From NCBI GenBank assembly GCA_029557965.1, contig JAKQIM010000003.1, positions 1 through 64,000 of the forward strand: a stretch of DNA of 64,000 bases, written 5' to 3'. A program made the position numbers and the translations under genes. The notes under the pieces were generated by a model, which was given only the letters and a program-made list of their open reading frames with translations, made no database searches and had not been told where the DNA came from. Position 1 is the stretch's first letter. Every line of letters starts with the position of its first letter. This document shows, in pieces, positions 9,601-18,281 of the stretch. The DNA comes from Chloroflexota bacterium (GTDB lineage: Bacteria > Chloroflexota > Anaerolineae > Anaerolineales > UBA4823).

Positions 9601-9942
9601 AATCGTGCCGATGCGGGCTGAGTCCATTTGTGCGTCCAGGCCTCTCCAGAGCTGGCGCTGATCGTCCGTCTCAGCCAGAGCAAGCTGCTGGACAATGGCC
9701 GAGCGGACGCGGTTCCGCATCTCGCGGGCGGCCTTTTTGGTGAACGTGATGGCCGCCACCCGGCGGGGAGAATGGCCTTCTGCCAGCAGCGTAAGGTAGC
9801 GCGCTACCAGGGTGCGCGTCTTGCCGCTGCCGGCGCCTGCTGTGACGACGATATCCCTGCCGCGGGTCGACGCGGCGCAACGCTGATCGGCGGTGAGGCC
9901 AAAGCTGTCTAGAATGCGTTCAACAAGCGGGTTGCCTGGCAT
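6628..9942 (-). CDS. addA: AddA-like UvrD/RecB-family helicase-nuclease
   Basis: A 1104-residue superfamily 1 helicase fused to a PD-(D/E)XK nuclease. In order I see Walker A TAGAGSGKT near residue 35, motif II LLVDEFQDTN, motif III VVGDARQSIYRFR, motif V LMTIHKAKGLEF, motif VI LLYVALTRAKEKL and, near the C-terminus, the nuclease motif HIIDFKTDS. AddAB resects double-strand breaks to load RecA. It lies three bases after addB, so the two form an operon and probably a heterodimer. The size fits AddA, which is usually 1100-1250 residues. A plain UvrD helicase is excluded by the nuclease domain. Crossover-hotspot recognition cannot be judged. Confidence 0.9.
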   Translation of the reverse strand: MPGNPLVERILDSFGLTADQRCAASTRGRDIVVTAGAGSGKTRTLVARYLTLLAEGHSPRRVAAITFTKKAAREMRNRVRSAIVQQLALAETDDQRQLWRGLDAQMDSARIGTIHNLCEQILRTHPAEAGVDPRFSVLDEGLAAALRSQAVTDTLDWLVGEATYAPLLAGSTTNGLRRLLAFLLDHRLEAQDARSRPVDVHRMVVDELSRFVELPAVAEPLADLRALQASERLQADSGDKLGSALEDFLRCWQSVEEGLRYDDWLHAARHLVLARRAAAARGGSKTCQGRLSIDQFKEAYDLWLDPWLGGKNAKDLPPDEALEHLFLQTLPLVWQAFDHLLQTYQTALRQQQALDFDDLEAGAARLLDQPTIKHHWQGQVEALLVDEFQDTNARQRQIVLALCGDNPGRLFVVGDARQSIYRFRKADVTVFRDLQQTTQRQGGLVINLDLTYRAHAPLLQVTGHLLAKVMGDQPDPERPYYVPFTPLHSNHDLPETGVQAPYIEFVLGAGEDAETARPSAACALVQRLLELRQAGQIQRWDDVTILMRASTGFPHYEEALEDASIPFVTVAGQGFYNRPEIRDVLNMLRTLADPWDDLALAGLLRSPAFGLSDTAIYLLRWASGQKQPLWTALQGDLSALAESDQAYAHRAFDLLQKLRPSVDRIPVADLLKQLVDQVDYRAILAPAQDASGRLWRNLDKLLADAQASKLSNLRSFLEYIDTLRDVGAREGEAPADAEGSVRLMTIHKAKGLEFRVLVLADAARRNKNTSQAAYLLPTTGLAYKLDQYQAAPLLCRLAHLQDGMQAEAEEKRLLYVALTRAKEKLLISGHCTQTKAGDWKADGWLGELAQAGEIDLGAAIDSGQAIEVAAAGRHPLRAWALVSSSPAAPAAQPGLAAEWPTSTATPLYQSLKEPEASQPDLIDPEPGEMQYPWRATGDHLRPPAEALGSLVHDAIRRWSFPGDPALPTLLETAALEEGLASPAQRAEAIRLAIQLLQRLRQHPLWQEIDQAQARYHEVPYTHFSPNNHLDTGYIDLLYRHQDEWHIIDFKTDSLHSAAGRQAEVEHYRPQMHRYTQAVLNLLHEPARVHLCFLDDEGRVSLQEM

Positions 9943-9945
9943 TGA

Positions 9946-12900
9946 TCAGCCTCCCCATCCTGGCGTAAAACGCCAGCACCAGGCGCTGGCAGGGCAGTAA
10001 GAAGGACAGCCTCCCTTAGGTGGAATGGGCGGGAAGTGGGCGCGACGAATGCCGGAAACGATGTGTTCCAAATGCTCTTTGGCTGTGTCGATGGCGGCCT
10101 GAGGGCCTATATCATCGGCGCGGTTGAAGGTGCTCAGCTTGAGCGCGCCGGCTTCTCCCTTCAATAAGGCCCAATAGAACCCCTCGGTTACCCGGCCAAG
10201 ATTCACTACTTCTTGGGCAGCCAGGGCATATAGAGGAAGCTGCAAGCGGTAACCGAGGAGCAGGTCTTGCTTTGATAGGTGACTGCTGCCGGTTTTGTAG
10301 TCGATGATGCGCACCCGCCCGGCAGGATCGCGGTCGATGCGGTCTATCATGCCGTGCAGGAGAATTGTCTGACTGCCGGTGTGAACTGCCAGGGGGGCGG
10401 CGCCGCTGCGGCCGAAGGACTGTTCATAAGCGACCGGCCGCCAACCGGCGTCAGCATCCTCTTCGGCCAGACACCGGATGGTATTCTCTAACGCCAGAAT
10501 GAGTTGTTCTTGCTCTTTCTGCCAGAGGAGCGAGGGCCGGAAGCAGAGATCCAGGGGAGCGCGCTCAAATAGCTGGCAGGCGGTGCCCGGCAGGGCTGCT
10601 AGCACGGCCTGGAGGTCGGTGGGGTCTTCGGCGGCGGCGTAGACCTGCTCGAGGATAGCATGCAGGAGGGTGCCAAGCTGGGCAGCATCCAGGCCTGGTT
10701 GGGGAGGAATGCGGGCTTCCAATTCCAGGGCTGTTCTGACGAAAAATTGGTGCGGGCAAACGCCGTAAGGCTCCAGGCGCGAGACGCTCCAGACGTGCTG
10801 CGCGCCATAGCGGGCCTGGGTCAGGCTTGCCAGCGGTTCAGCAGAGCCCTCGTAGGGTCCGGCTGGCTGTTCGGCTTGCCGGGCGGCGAGAACGTTGTGG
10901 GCGTGGCGCAGGTATTCCCAGCGCGGCAGCAGGTCGGCAAAGCTGCGGGGAAGGCGATGCTGGCGTACGGCCCAGAACAAGGCTTCTTCTGGCGAAGCGG
11001 CGTCGTTCAAGGCCCGTAAGTCATCTGGGCGGATGACCTGTTCGCTGTGCTCGGGCAGCAGCGATAAGACGGCTTTCCAGTAAGGGGATGGTTCCCACTT
11101 TTCCCCGTCATCTGCCAGGTAAGGGCGTGTAAACAGGATGAATTGGTCTGAGCGGGTGATGGCCTGGTAGAACAGGCTGGGTTGTTGGCGTTGTAAACGC
11201 GACTCGAGCCCCAAGGACAGGCGCAAATCTTCATCCAGGAAGGGATCGGAATTTTCAACTGCCGGAAAGATGCCCTCGGATAGACCAAGGATGGCCACAG
11301 CGCGAAAGCGTAAGCCGCGCCCTTCAATCATGCGCAGCACCAGGATAGATGGCTGATTGCCGGGTGTTGTTTCTTGAATGCCGCTGCCTTCCAGCGCGCC
11401 TTGCAGTTGGACGCAGAATTGGTTGTAACTGAGCTCTTGTACACCGATGACTGCTTCTCCTAGCACCAGGGCGCGCAAGACCTGGCGTAGTTGGTCGAAG
11501 GCGGCCTGGTCGTTTTCGCTTGCACCCTGGTGATAATAGCGCCAGGCATCCAGTAGATCTTCCAGCCAATGGATCCAATTTTCTAGAGATGCAGACGGCC
11601 AGGGGGGAGCCAAGCGGTCAAAGAAGCGGTTCAATGCCTGGCGCAGCGGTGTTACCTGTTCGCCATACGGCAAGACAGGCGACTGGATTTCTTCCTCGTC
11701 GATCGGCAGGGATGGGGGTTGGGATTGTGCCAGGCGGTTGAAGATATCATCCCATTGCTCGCGCCCTTCGATCACCTGGCCTTTTCGGCTGACCTCGTCC
11801 AGTACGTCGGCATTGTGGTAGGTTAGGCCGTAAGCCGAAAGATCGAAGTAGGGGGAACGGAGGGTATCCAGGAGCAGGCGGCGAGGATAATTCAATACCG
11901 CCAGGTTTAGCAGGTCAAGCAAAACGGATATTGCCGGTGATTGGGCTAATGCCGGACACTGGGTGAAGCGCAGCGGCAAACCAAACTCGGCCGCCGCCTG
12001 GCGCAGGTAAGGATGGTATTGATCGGGGTCTGGAGTGATGATAGCGCAAGCTTGCGGCTGGACTTTGTCGCGCACCAGGCGCGCCTTTAGCCAGCGCAGG
12101 GCTTCGCGGGCTTCCTCTGCGGGCGAACGGGCCTCAATCATGTGAATCGAATCTGCCGGGGCCAGTGGGATGACGCCTGGCTCAAATAGAGAGGCTTCTA
12201 GCTGCTGAAGCGGGCGGGGCAAATGCGGCGACCCGGAGGAATGACGCACGGTCAGCGGCAGGCTGGATGATAAGGCCTGGTAGGCCGCCTCAGAGCGGCG
12301 ATGGACGGAGCGGTGAAAAGATGGCTCGCCGGGCAGGGTGATCAGGATATCGGGCACGGTGGGTGCAAGCAGGCGCAGTGCCTGGCATTGGGCGTTGTTG
12401 AAAGAATCGAAACCATCTACCACCAACAGGCGTATTTCGCTGACCAGCCCGGGGTTGTTTTGCAGCGCTTCCACTGCCAGCCAGCTCAATCCTTCGGGGT
12501 CGGCCCATCCCAGGGCCTGAAGCCTGGCTTGGTAAGCCTGGTACAGGCGAGCCAACTCTTGTTGCGCTGGGTTGCCTGAAGCAGCGCGTTCAAGGAAGGT
12601 TTCGGGATAAACCAGGGCCCGTTTGAGTTCAGCGAATATATCGCGCAAGGCCAGCGAAAACCCCGGTGTTTGGCGCAGGCCGGCATAATGCTGAAGATCG
12701 CCTGCGGCGTGGACCTGTTCTACCGCGGCCTGCACCAAACGGTGCAGCATGGGTGGAGAAGCCACGGGAATGGCGCGCCCGGTCATTTCTAGCAACTCGC
12801 GATACAGATCGCCAAAGGTGCCGATCTGCATGCCAATCGCCCCGCCGGCTTCGGCCAGGCGGCGGCGAAAGGATGCCGTTTGCAGGCGGTCGGGCAGTAC

Positions 12901-13008
12901 GACACGCACGGGGGTGAAGGGTTGGTTTAACAGCAAAGTGCGAATGCGCTGGATGCAGGCATCCGTTTTTCCGCTAGCTGGGGTAGAGATCAAAAGTTCA
13001 ACGGGCAC
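9946..13008 (-). CDS. addB: AddB-like helicase/nuclease subunit with Fe-S nuclease
   Basis: About 1020 residues. The N-terminus has a P-loop-like TPASGKT, the centre resembles the inactivated helicase body of AddB, and the C-terminus holds a PD-(D/E)XK motif RIIDYKTGS. Cysteines in YGVCPHQFF and in the tail CPSYCPASAWC supply the four ligands expected of the AddB 4Fe-4S nuclease. I place the start at the GTG at 13008, which begins directly before the P-loop region. The longer frame to 13134 would add 42 unlikely residues and would start upstream of the TATAAT at 13084-13089. The stop is three bases before addA. It should act with AddA in end resection. Confidence 0.85.
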   Translation of the reverse strand: MPVELLISTPASGKTDACIQRIRTLLLNQPFTPVRVVLPDRLQTASFRRRLAEAGGAIGMQIGTFGDLYRELLEMTGRAIPVASPPMLHRLVQAAVEQVHAAGDLQHYAGLRQTPGFSLALRDIFAELKRALVYPETFLERAASGNPAQQELARLYQAYQARLQALGWADPEGLSWLAVEALQNNPGLVSEIRLLVVDGFDSFNNAQCQALRLLAPTVPDILITLPGEPSFHRSVHRRSEAAYQALSSSLPLTVRHSSGSPHLPRPLQQLEASLFEPGVIPLAPADSIHMIEARSPAEEAREALRWLKARLVRDKVQPQACAIITPDPDQYHPYLRQAAAEFGLPLRFTQCPALAQSPAISVLLDLLNLAVLNYPRRLLLDTLRSPYFDLSAYGLTYHNADVLDEVSRKGQVIEGREQWDDIFNRLAQSQPPSLPIDEEEIQSPVLPYGEQVTPLRQALNRFFDRLAPPWPSASLENWIHWLEDLLDAWRYYHQGASENDQAAFDQLRQVLRALVLGEAVIGVQELSYNQFCVQLQGALEGSGIQETTPGNQPSILVLRMIEGRGLRFRAVAILGLSEGIFPAVENSDPFLDEDLRLSLGLESRLQRQQPSLFYQAITRSDQFILFTRPYLADDGEKWEPSPYWKAVLSLLPEHSEQVIRPDDLRALNDAASPEEALFWAVRQHRLPRSFADLLPRWEYLRHAHNVLAARQAEQPAGPYEGSAEPLASLTQARYGAQHVWSVSRLEPYGVCPHQFFVRTALELEARIPPQPGLDAAQLGTLLHAILEQVYAAAEDPTDLQAVLAALPGTACQLFERAPLDLCFRPSLLWQKEQEQLILALENTIRCLAEEDADAGWRPVAYEQSFGRSGAAPLAVHTGSQTILLHGMIDRIDRDPAGRVRIIDYKTGSSHLSKQDLLLGYRLQLPLYALAAQEVVNLGRVTEGFYWALLKGEAGALKLSTFNRADDIGPQAAIDTAKEHLEHIVSGIRRAHFPPIPPKGGCPSYCPASAWCWRFTPGWGG

Positions 13009-13083
13009 TTGACAGCTTCTTATCTGGGCTGCATGGCACTTCCCCCGAGAATTGGGCGATGTACATGCCGGGGTCGTGACCGC

Positions 13084-13089
13084 ATTATA
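13084..13089 (-). promoter_or_regulatory. -10 element for addBA
   Basis: On the minus strand this is a perfect TATAAT, about 75 bases before the addB GTG. No good -35 is visible at the usual spacing. Its position supports the shorter addB start. Confidence 0.5.
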
Positions 13090-13135
13090 CACCAGGCTTA
13101 CCTTGAACGTGCTGATCGATCTAAAAAAAGTCACC

Positions 13136-13165
13136 TTGCGCGGCTCTTTGGTAATTCGGTATAAT
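13136..13165 (+). promoter_or_regulatory. Promoter of the enolase-superfamily gene
   Basis: TTGCGC (13136-13141), an 18-base spacer and a perfect TATAAT (13160-13165). The start codon follows 23 bases later with GGAGGT at 13175-13180. It is divergent from the addB promoter. Confidence 0.6.
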
Positions 13166-13188
13166 CTGGTTACCGGAGGTGCCAGGCA

Positions 13189-14250
13189 ATGCAGATCACC
13201 AAGGTTGAAGTAACGCCCGTTGAGCTAAAGCTAAAGAAGCCGGTGCGCATGGCGCACATCCCAGAGATCCACCAGGTGGTAGCCGTGTTTGTGCGCATGG
13301 AAACGCGCCAGGGGCAGAATGCATGGGGATGCACGGTGGCCCACCCTGACCTGACCGGTGCAAAACCCAAGGATGTGGTGCGGGCCTGCCAGGCTTGCGC
13401 CGACCTGGTGCCTGACCTGCACCCGACGCAGGTGGAATATTCGCTGGACCGTCTCAGCCAGGTGGTTGGGAACGCGCCGGCAGCCTTGTGCGCCTATGAC
13501 CTGGCTTTTCACGATCTACTGGGCTTGCTGGCGGATATGCCTTTGTATCGCTTGTTGGGCGGATACCGCAACCGAATTCCTACCTCGGTGACGATCCCGC
13601 TGGCGTCAGAAGCCGAGAGCGTAGAGATGGCTGAGGAGAGGGCCCGGCAGGGTTTCCGTTTGCTAAAGGTAAAGGGTGGGCTTGATCCCGAAGATGATGT
13701 GCGCCGGATCAAGGCAATCCACCGCGCGCTGCCTTCGCTTGCTATCCGTTTGGATGTGGACGGGGGGTATGATGTGCGGCAGGCCCTGGATGTGGCGCGC
13801 GCACTGCGCGGAAAACTCGAGATGTTGGAGCAGCCAACCCGGCCTGGCGACCTGGATAGTTTACGCCAGGTGACGGTGAACAGCCCGCTGCCAGTGCTGG
13901 CGGATCAGAGCGTGGTGGGCCTGGCCTCAGCCTTAGAACTGGCATCTTCCAGGGCAGCCTCGGGGTTAAGTGTCAAGGTTTCGTCTTGCGGTGGGCTGCG
14001 CTGTGCCCGGCAGGTGGATGCCATCGCCCGTGCGGCCAATCTCTTCACACTGGCTGGCTGCTTGATTGAGCCGGGTTTACTGACCGCGGCTGGATTGAGT
14101 TTTGCCTTGAGCAGCCCAAATGTGAAATACGGTGACCTGGATGGGCACCTGGACCTGGTGGGCGATCCTACGGTGGCAGGGTTCTGGCTGGAGGATGGCT
14201 GCTTGGTGAGCAGCGAGATGCCAGGCCTGGGCTGTACCGTACAGCTTTAG
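13189..14250 (+). CDS. Enolase-superfamily epimerase (muconate lactonizing/mandelate racemase group)
   Basis: A 353-residue protein of the enolase superfamily, which abstracts a proton alpha to a carboxylate with Mg2+. The KxK base motif is visible in LLKVKGG, and metal ligands fit D in RLDVDGGY, E in MLEQP and D in VLADQS; a further Lys sits in LSVKVSSCGG. This pattern fits L-Ala-D/L-Glu (dipeptide) epimerases or related members, but substrate cannot be assigned from sequence. The start has a clean GGAGGT nine bases upstream and its own promoter. The gene stands alone, convergent with hisS. Confidence 0.82.
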   Translation: MQITKVEVTPVELKLKKPVRMAHIPEIHQVVAVFVRMETRQGQNAWGCTVAHPDLTGAKPKDVVRACQACADLVPDLHPTQVEYSLDRLSQVVGNAPAALCAYDLAFHDLLGLLADMPLYRLLGGYRNRIPTSVTIPLASEAESVEMAEERARQGFRLLKVKGGLDPEDDVRRIKAIHRALPSLAIRLDVDGGYDVRQALDVARALRGKLEMLEQPTRPGDLDSLRQVTVNSPLPVLADQSVVGLASALELASSRAASGLSVKVSSCGGLRCARQVDAIARAANLFTLAGCLIEPGLLTAAGLSFALSSPNVKYGDLDGHLDLVGDPTVAGFWLEDGCLVSSEMPGLGCTVQL

Positions 14251-14284
14251 TTTGCTGGCATCTCGCTTGTTATTTGTGCTATGC

Positions 14285-14302
14285 CGGTTCGTTCGCGAAC
14301 CG
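14285..14302. terminator. TTCG-loop hairpin between convergent genes
   Basis: A perfect 7-bp stem CGGTTCG / CGAACCG closed by a TTCG tetraloop sits in the 65-base gap between the epimerase gene and hisS, which converge. There is no T run on either side, so termination function is inferred. Confidence 0.45.
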
Positions 14303-14315
14303 CTCAGACAGCAGG

Positions 14316-15593
14316 TTATTGGGACAATATTTTTCGGATTTGAGCGGCGGCGTCTGCCTGGTCAACGGTCTGTTGGGTTCCCTGTCCCAGGTCTTTAATG
14401 GTCACCTGCCCATTGGCCGCTTCATCGGGGCCGATGACGGCTGCCACGCGGATGCCCAGGCGATCGGCGTATTTGAACTGTTTGGGCAGCTTGGCGGGCT
14501 CAGGGTAGCAGTTGACGCACAAGCCAGCCTGGCGCAGGGAAGCTGCCAGGGCCAGAGACGCCGGCTGAAGCCCAGCATCAAAGACAGTCACCAGCACATC
14601 GGCTGGGTTGGCATTGGCGGAAGGGGGGATGAGCCCGCGCGCTTCAAGGATCAGCGTGATCACAACATCGCCCATAGCAAACCCCACGCCGGGCAAGGGC
14701 TCGCCGCCCACATCGGCCAGCAGGTTGTTGTAACGCCCGCCGCCCAGGATGGCGCGCCGCACATCGCCGCGGATCTCGTAGGCTTCGAAGACGGTGCCGG
14801 TGTAATAATCCAGGCCGCGCACGACACCGGGATCGTATTTGACATAGTCTGCCGTGCCCAAGGCCTGGACTGCGGCAAAGAGGCGCACCAGCTCATCCGA
14901 TTTGCGCCACAGCTCGGTATCGGCAAGCATCGTTTTGATCATTTCTACCTGTTCGGCGCGCAGGCCGATCTCGCTGGCGTAAGCCTCCCAATCGGCAGGG
15001 CTTAGCTTATCGCGACGGTCGATCCAGCGCAGCACAGATGGTTTTTGTTCGTCAAGCACGCCGGCAGCGGTCAGTTCGGCATCCAGCAGGCGGCGGTTGT
15101 TCACCAGGATGACTACCTCTGCGGGCGATAGGCCGGCTTTCTGGAAGAAGGTGGCTACCACGGTCACCAATTCAGCATCTGCCTCGGGGCTGTCAATGCC
15201 GAGAAGGTCCACGTTCCACTGAAAGAACTCGCGCGTGCGGCCTTTTTGGGGCCGCTCGTAACGCCAGAAGGGGCCAAAGGACCACCAACGCAAGGGATAG
15301 ACCAACTGGCGTTGGCGCTGAGCGACCATGCGCGCCAGGCTGGGGGTCAGCTCAGGGCGCAGGGTGATCATATCGCCGCCGCGATCGGGGAAGACAAACG
15401 ACTGTTCTTTGACCAACTCTTCGCCCGACTTGGCGGCGTACAGCGCCAGCGGTTCTAAGAAGGGGCCGTCGTATTCCTGGTAGCCGAATGATTCAGCAAC
15501 TTCACGCAGCAGGCCGTAGAGCCAGGTGCGGGCGGCCATCACTTCGGGGTAAAAATCGCGAGTGCCCTTGAGGGGCTGGATAATTGGTTTCAT
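14316..15593 (-). CDS. hisS: Histidyl-tRNA synthetase
   Basis: A 425-residue class II synthetase that charges tRNA-His. The start KPIIQPLKGTRDFYPE is typical, motif 2 is seen around FGPFWRYERPQKGRTREF, and the HisA-type motif appears as GVVRGLDYYTGTVFE; motif 3 includes GVGFAMGDV. The C-terminal anticodon-binding domain (from about 325) ends normally. The length matches the family. The start has GAGG about ten bases upstream. It appears monocistronic. No T-box or other recognisable control element was seen in the upstream gap. Confidence 0.96.
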   Translation of the reverse strand: MKPIIQPLKGTRDFYPEVMAARTWLYGLLREVAESFGYQEYDGPFLEPLALYAAKSGEELVKEQSFVFPDRGGDMITLRPELTPSLARMVAQRQRQLVYPLRWWSFGPFWRYERPQKGRTREFFQWNVDLLGIDSPEADAELVTVVATFFQKAGLSPAEVVILVNNRRLLDAELTAAGVLDEQKPSVLRWIDRRDKLSPADWEAYASEIGLRAEQVEMIKTMLADTELWRKSDELVRLFAAVQALGTADYVKYDPGVVRGLDYYTGTVFEAYEIRGDVRRAILGGGRYNNLLADVGGEPLPGVGFAMGDVVITLILEARGLIPPSANANPADVLVTVFDAGLQPASLALAASLRQAGLCVNCYPEPAKLPKQFKYADRLGIRVAAVIGPDEAANGQVTIKDLGQGTQQTVDQADAAAQIRKILSQ

Positions 15594-15789
15594 GGGAAAT
15601 AATCCTCTTGATCAGAGTGCGTTCAACTGCCCGATTTTAACATATAACTCCTAAACGTTGCAGAGTGTGCTGAATGTAATTACGGCTGGGGACTGCGGCA
15701 CGGGACGATAAATTCACCCTATAAATCGGACGAGACATGTTATACTTTTAGCATTCATTTTACCTGTTCCTGGAGAAAGGGAAAAAACC
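15594..15789. promoter_or_regulatory. Divergent region hisS / degV-like gene
   Basis: This 196-base gap carries an extended -10 on the plus strand, TG-T-TATACT at 15738-15746, about 43 bases before the DegV start, which has GGAG at 15772-15775. On the minus strand an AT-rich stretch with TAAAAT near 15640 may be the hisS -10. Nothing else is recognised. Confidence 0.45.
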
Positions 15790-16653
15790 ATGAAAATATT
15801 GACGGATTCTGCTTCGGATATGCCGCTTGAAGAACGACAACGCCTGGGGATCGCGATTGCCCCGCTTTTCATTCAATTTCCTGAGGGTGAAGTTAACTCA
15901 GAAGATATTTCGGCAGATGATTTCTATAATCGCCTGGAAGCCATGCGGCCGCAAATCCCGACCACGGCCCAGCCTTCGGCGGGGATCTTCGCTGAAATGT
16001 ATCGCAAGTTGACTGAAACGGGCGAAGATGTATTATTGGTGCATATTTCCTCTGGGTTGAGTGGTACGATCCAATCAGCCCGCGTGGGCGCAGAACAGGT
16101 CTCGAACAGTCTTATTCATTTGGTGGATACAATGACCCTTTCGGGCGGCGAACGCTTCCAGGTGCTGGCGGCGGCATTGATGGAGCGTGCCGGGCGCAGC
16201 CGAGAATTCATCTTGGAGCGCCTGGACAAGATACGCGCTTCAACAGAATTGATCTATACCCTGGAAACCCTGGAATACCTGGCGCGAGGTGGGCGGATCG
16301 GGCGCGTGCAGGCGCTGGCAGGCATGCTGCTGCGCATCAAGCCGATCATCAATGTGGATAAGAGCGATGGTAAGTACAGCACGGTGGGCAAAGAACGTAC
16401 CATCCAGCGTGCCATCGAGACGATTGGCGATCACCTGGTCAACCTATATGGCAATACCACACCGATGTGGATCACGGTGCTGCACGGGCGCTTTGCCGAA
16501 CAGGCTGACAGGATGGCTGAACTTTTACAACAGAAATTACAGGTCGGCAAGTTGGAGATCCTGCGCATCTCACCGGTATTGGGCGTGCATACAGGGCCTG
16601 GCATCGTGGGGGTAGCGGCTGTGCCGATGTCGCTGATGGAAGGGCTTGAGTAG
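15790..16653 (+). CDS. DegV family fatty-acid-binding protein
   Basis: A 287-residue DegV-fold protein starting MKILTDSASDMPLEE, with the lipid-contact motif HISSGLSGTIQSA and the second-domain YTLETLEYLARGGRIG typical of the family. Members bind a fatty acid; in firmicutes the related FakB subunits hand it to the kinase FakA. No fakA-like gene is nearby, so the physiological partner is unknown. Ends ten bases before the exonuclease III start, so the two are probably co-transcribed. Confidence 0.92.
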   Translation: MKILTDSASDMPLEERQRLGIAIAPLFIQFPEGEVNSEDISADDFYNRLEAMRPQIPTTAQPSAGIFAEMYRKLTETGEDVLLVHISSGLSGTIQSARVGAEQVSNSLIHLVDTMTLSGGERFQVLAAALMERAGRSREFILERLDKIRASTELIYTLETLEYLARGGRIGRVQALAGMLLRIKPIINVDKSDGKYSTVGKERTIQRAIETIGDHLVNLYGNTTPMWITVLHGRFAEQADRMAELLQQKLQVGKLEILRISPVLGVHTGPGIVGVAAVPMSLMEGLE

Positions 16654-16663
16654 GGGCCGGCTG

Positions 16664-17431
16664 ATGAGGATTGTGACCTGGAACGTAAACGGCATCCGGG
16701 CGGCTTTGGAAAAAGGCGCCTGGGAATGGCTGGATGCTCAACAAGCGGATGTGATCTGCTTGCAAGAGATCAAGGCCCGCCCCGAACAACTGACCGCGGA
16801 GCAGTTGGAGAAGTTCAGCGGTTACCAGGCCTATTGGAATCCGGCTGAACGCCCTGGCTACTCGGGCGTTTTGACCCTGGTGCGCCAGCCTCCCCTGGAA
16901 GCTCAAATTGGGTTGGGGCTGCCAGAATTTGACGTTGAGGGACGGGTGGTCTGTACCCGGCATCCTGGTTTTTTGTTGTACAACATCTATTTCCCGAACG
17001 GCGGCCGCGGCCAAGACCGGGTGGATTATAAGCTGGCTTTCTACGCCCGCCTGCTGGAGATCTGTGACCAACAACATGCCTCTGGTGAGCGCATTGTGAT
17101 CTGCGGCGACTTTAATACTGCCCACCAGGAAATTGACCTGCGCAACCCGAAAGAAAACAAGGACACTTCTGGCTTCTTGCCAGAGGAGCGTGCTTGGATC
17201 GATCACTACCTGGCGCATGGCTTCGTGGACGTGTTTCGGAAGTTGTATCCGGAGCGTGTCCAGTACACGTGGTGGACGTATCGCATGAATGCCCGGCCGC
17301 GGAACATTGGCTGGCGGTTGGATTATTTTATGGTTTCTGAGGGATTGGTGGAACGCGTGCAAGATGTATTGGTGCACGACGAGGTGCTGGGCTCGGATCA
17401 CTGCCCGGTTACCCTGATCACTGCCGATTAA
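16664..17431 (+). CDS. xth: Exonuclease III-type AP endonuclease
   Basis: A 255-residue enzyme of the endonuclease/exonuclease/phosphatase fold that nicks DNA at abasic sites. Motifs are MRIVTWNVNGIRA at the N-terminus, CLQEIK (metal Glu), ICGDFNTAH, WWTYRMNA and the terminal GSDHCPV with the catalytic Asp-His. I use the ATG at 16664; an in-frame TTG at 16646 overlaps the DegV gene and adds nothing conserved. A strong bidirectional terminator follows. Confidence 0.95.
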   Translation: MRIVTWNVNGIRAALEKGAWEWLDAQQADVICLQEIKARPEQLTAEQLEKFSGYQAYWNPAERPGYSGVLTLVRQPPLEAQIGLGLPEFDVEGRVVCTRHPGFLLYNIYFPNGGRGQDRVDYKLAFYARLLEICDQQHASGERIVICGDFNTAHQEIDLRNPKENKDTSGFLPEERAWIDHYLAHGFVDVFRKLYPERVQYTWWTYRMNARPRNIGWRLDYFMVSEGLVERVQDVLVHDEVLGSDHCPVTLITAD

Positions 17432-17445
17432 GCAGCTTCTCCTTT

Positions 17446-17497
17446 AAAGAACGAGCGCCGGGCTGTGCAATCCACTGCCCCGCTCTCGTTCTTTTTA
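17446..17497. terminator. Bidirectional terminator xth / scpA
   Basis: Arms AAAGAACGAG (17446-17455) and CTCGTTCTTT (17485-17494) pair perfectly, with a T run on the plus strand and an A/T run on the other. The genes converge here, and the scpA stop lies in the downstream T-rich tail. Confidence 0.75.
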
Positions 17498-18274
17498 TTC
17501 TCCAAACTCGGTCTCAATTTCTTGGTCTTCTGTCCAAAGGTCAGAGACCTCAATGGCAATCTCGCCGAAGAGCTTTTCTTGATTGGCATGCACCAGGTGG
17601 CGTTTGACCAGCTCTAGCAGTGCGAGAAAGGTAACGACCACTTCCAGGCGGGTGCGCCGCGAAGGCAGCAGCGTTCTGAAGCTGGTTTGCCGCTCTCTGT
17701 GCAAGATATTGGTGATTTGGGCGATCTTTTCGCGGATAGTGATGCGGGGCGCCTTGACGATGGTGCTCAGGGCTGGTTTTAGATGCGCCTGGGCAAAAAT
17801 TGCCTGGGCGGCGGATGTCAGCTCGGGCAGGCCAATGCCGGTCAGGTCAACGCTGCCCTCGATCTTGGGTGGGGGCGCCAGGCGCAGGTAGGTGCGGTAG
17901 CCGGCTGATTGGCGCTGGTCTAACAGCTCGGCAATCTGGCGGTAACGTTTATAGGCCAAAAGCTGACGGGCCAGTTCTTCACCTGGGTCTTCTTCGCCGA
18001 CCTCGCGCACTGGCGGGCGCGGGAGCAGGGCTTCGGATTTGATTTGCAGGAGCTTGCTGGCAATTACCAGGAAGGCTGAGACTTCGTCCGTTGGCAGGTC
18101 ATCGATGCGGTGTATGTGAGCCAGGTATTGATCGGTTACCTGGGCCAGGGCCAGGCGCGTAATATCAAGCTCGGCTCGTTCGATGAGCTGCAAGAGCAGG
18201 TCTAAGGGGCCTTCGTATATCGGGGTGGCAACCGTGTAATTGGCAATCTGATGACCGGCGGTGGTAAAGCTCAT
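17495..18274 (-). CDS. scpA: Segregation and condensation protein A
   Basis: A 259-residue kleisin that bridges SMC heads in the SMC-ScpAB complex. The N-terminal motif YEGPLDLLLQLIERAELDI and LVIASKLLQIKSEALLPRP are diagnostic. The C-terminus ends in an acidic winged-helix segment (SDLWTEDQEIETEFGE). I use the ATG at 18274 and not the TTG at 18295, because a TATAAT lies between them. scpB is not adjacent. The mRNA may be leaderless (see the promoter entry). Confidence 0.94.
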   Translation of the reverse strand: MSFTTAGHQIANYTVATPIYEGPLDLLLQLIERAELDITRLALAQVTDQYLAHIHRIDDLPTDEVSAFLVIASKLLQIKSEALLPRPPVREVGEEDPGEELARQLLAYKRYRQIAELLDQRQSAGYRTYLRLAPPPKIEGSVDLTGIGLPELTSAAQAIFAQAHLKPALSTIVKAPRITIREKIAQITNILHRERQTSFRTLLPSRRTRLEVVVTFLALLELVKRHLVHANQEKLFGEIAIEVSDLWTEDQEIETEFGE

Positions 18275-18281
18275 GGGCGTG

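Noticed and set aside
12301-12579. Several 60-290 codon frames opposite addA and addB
   Set aside because: All are explained as shadows of the two large, motif-complete genes.
15594-15700. Possible T-box before hisS
   Set aside because: The gap to the hisS start is short and lacks the T-box motif and a terminator pair.
16472-17401. 309-codon open frame antisense to xth
   Set aside because: xth on the other strand is a clear enzyme with all motifs; the antisense translation has no recognisable domain and no ribosome site.
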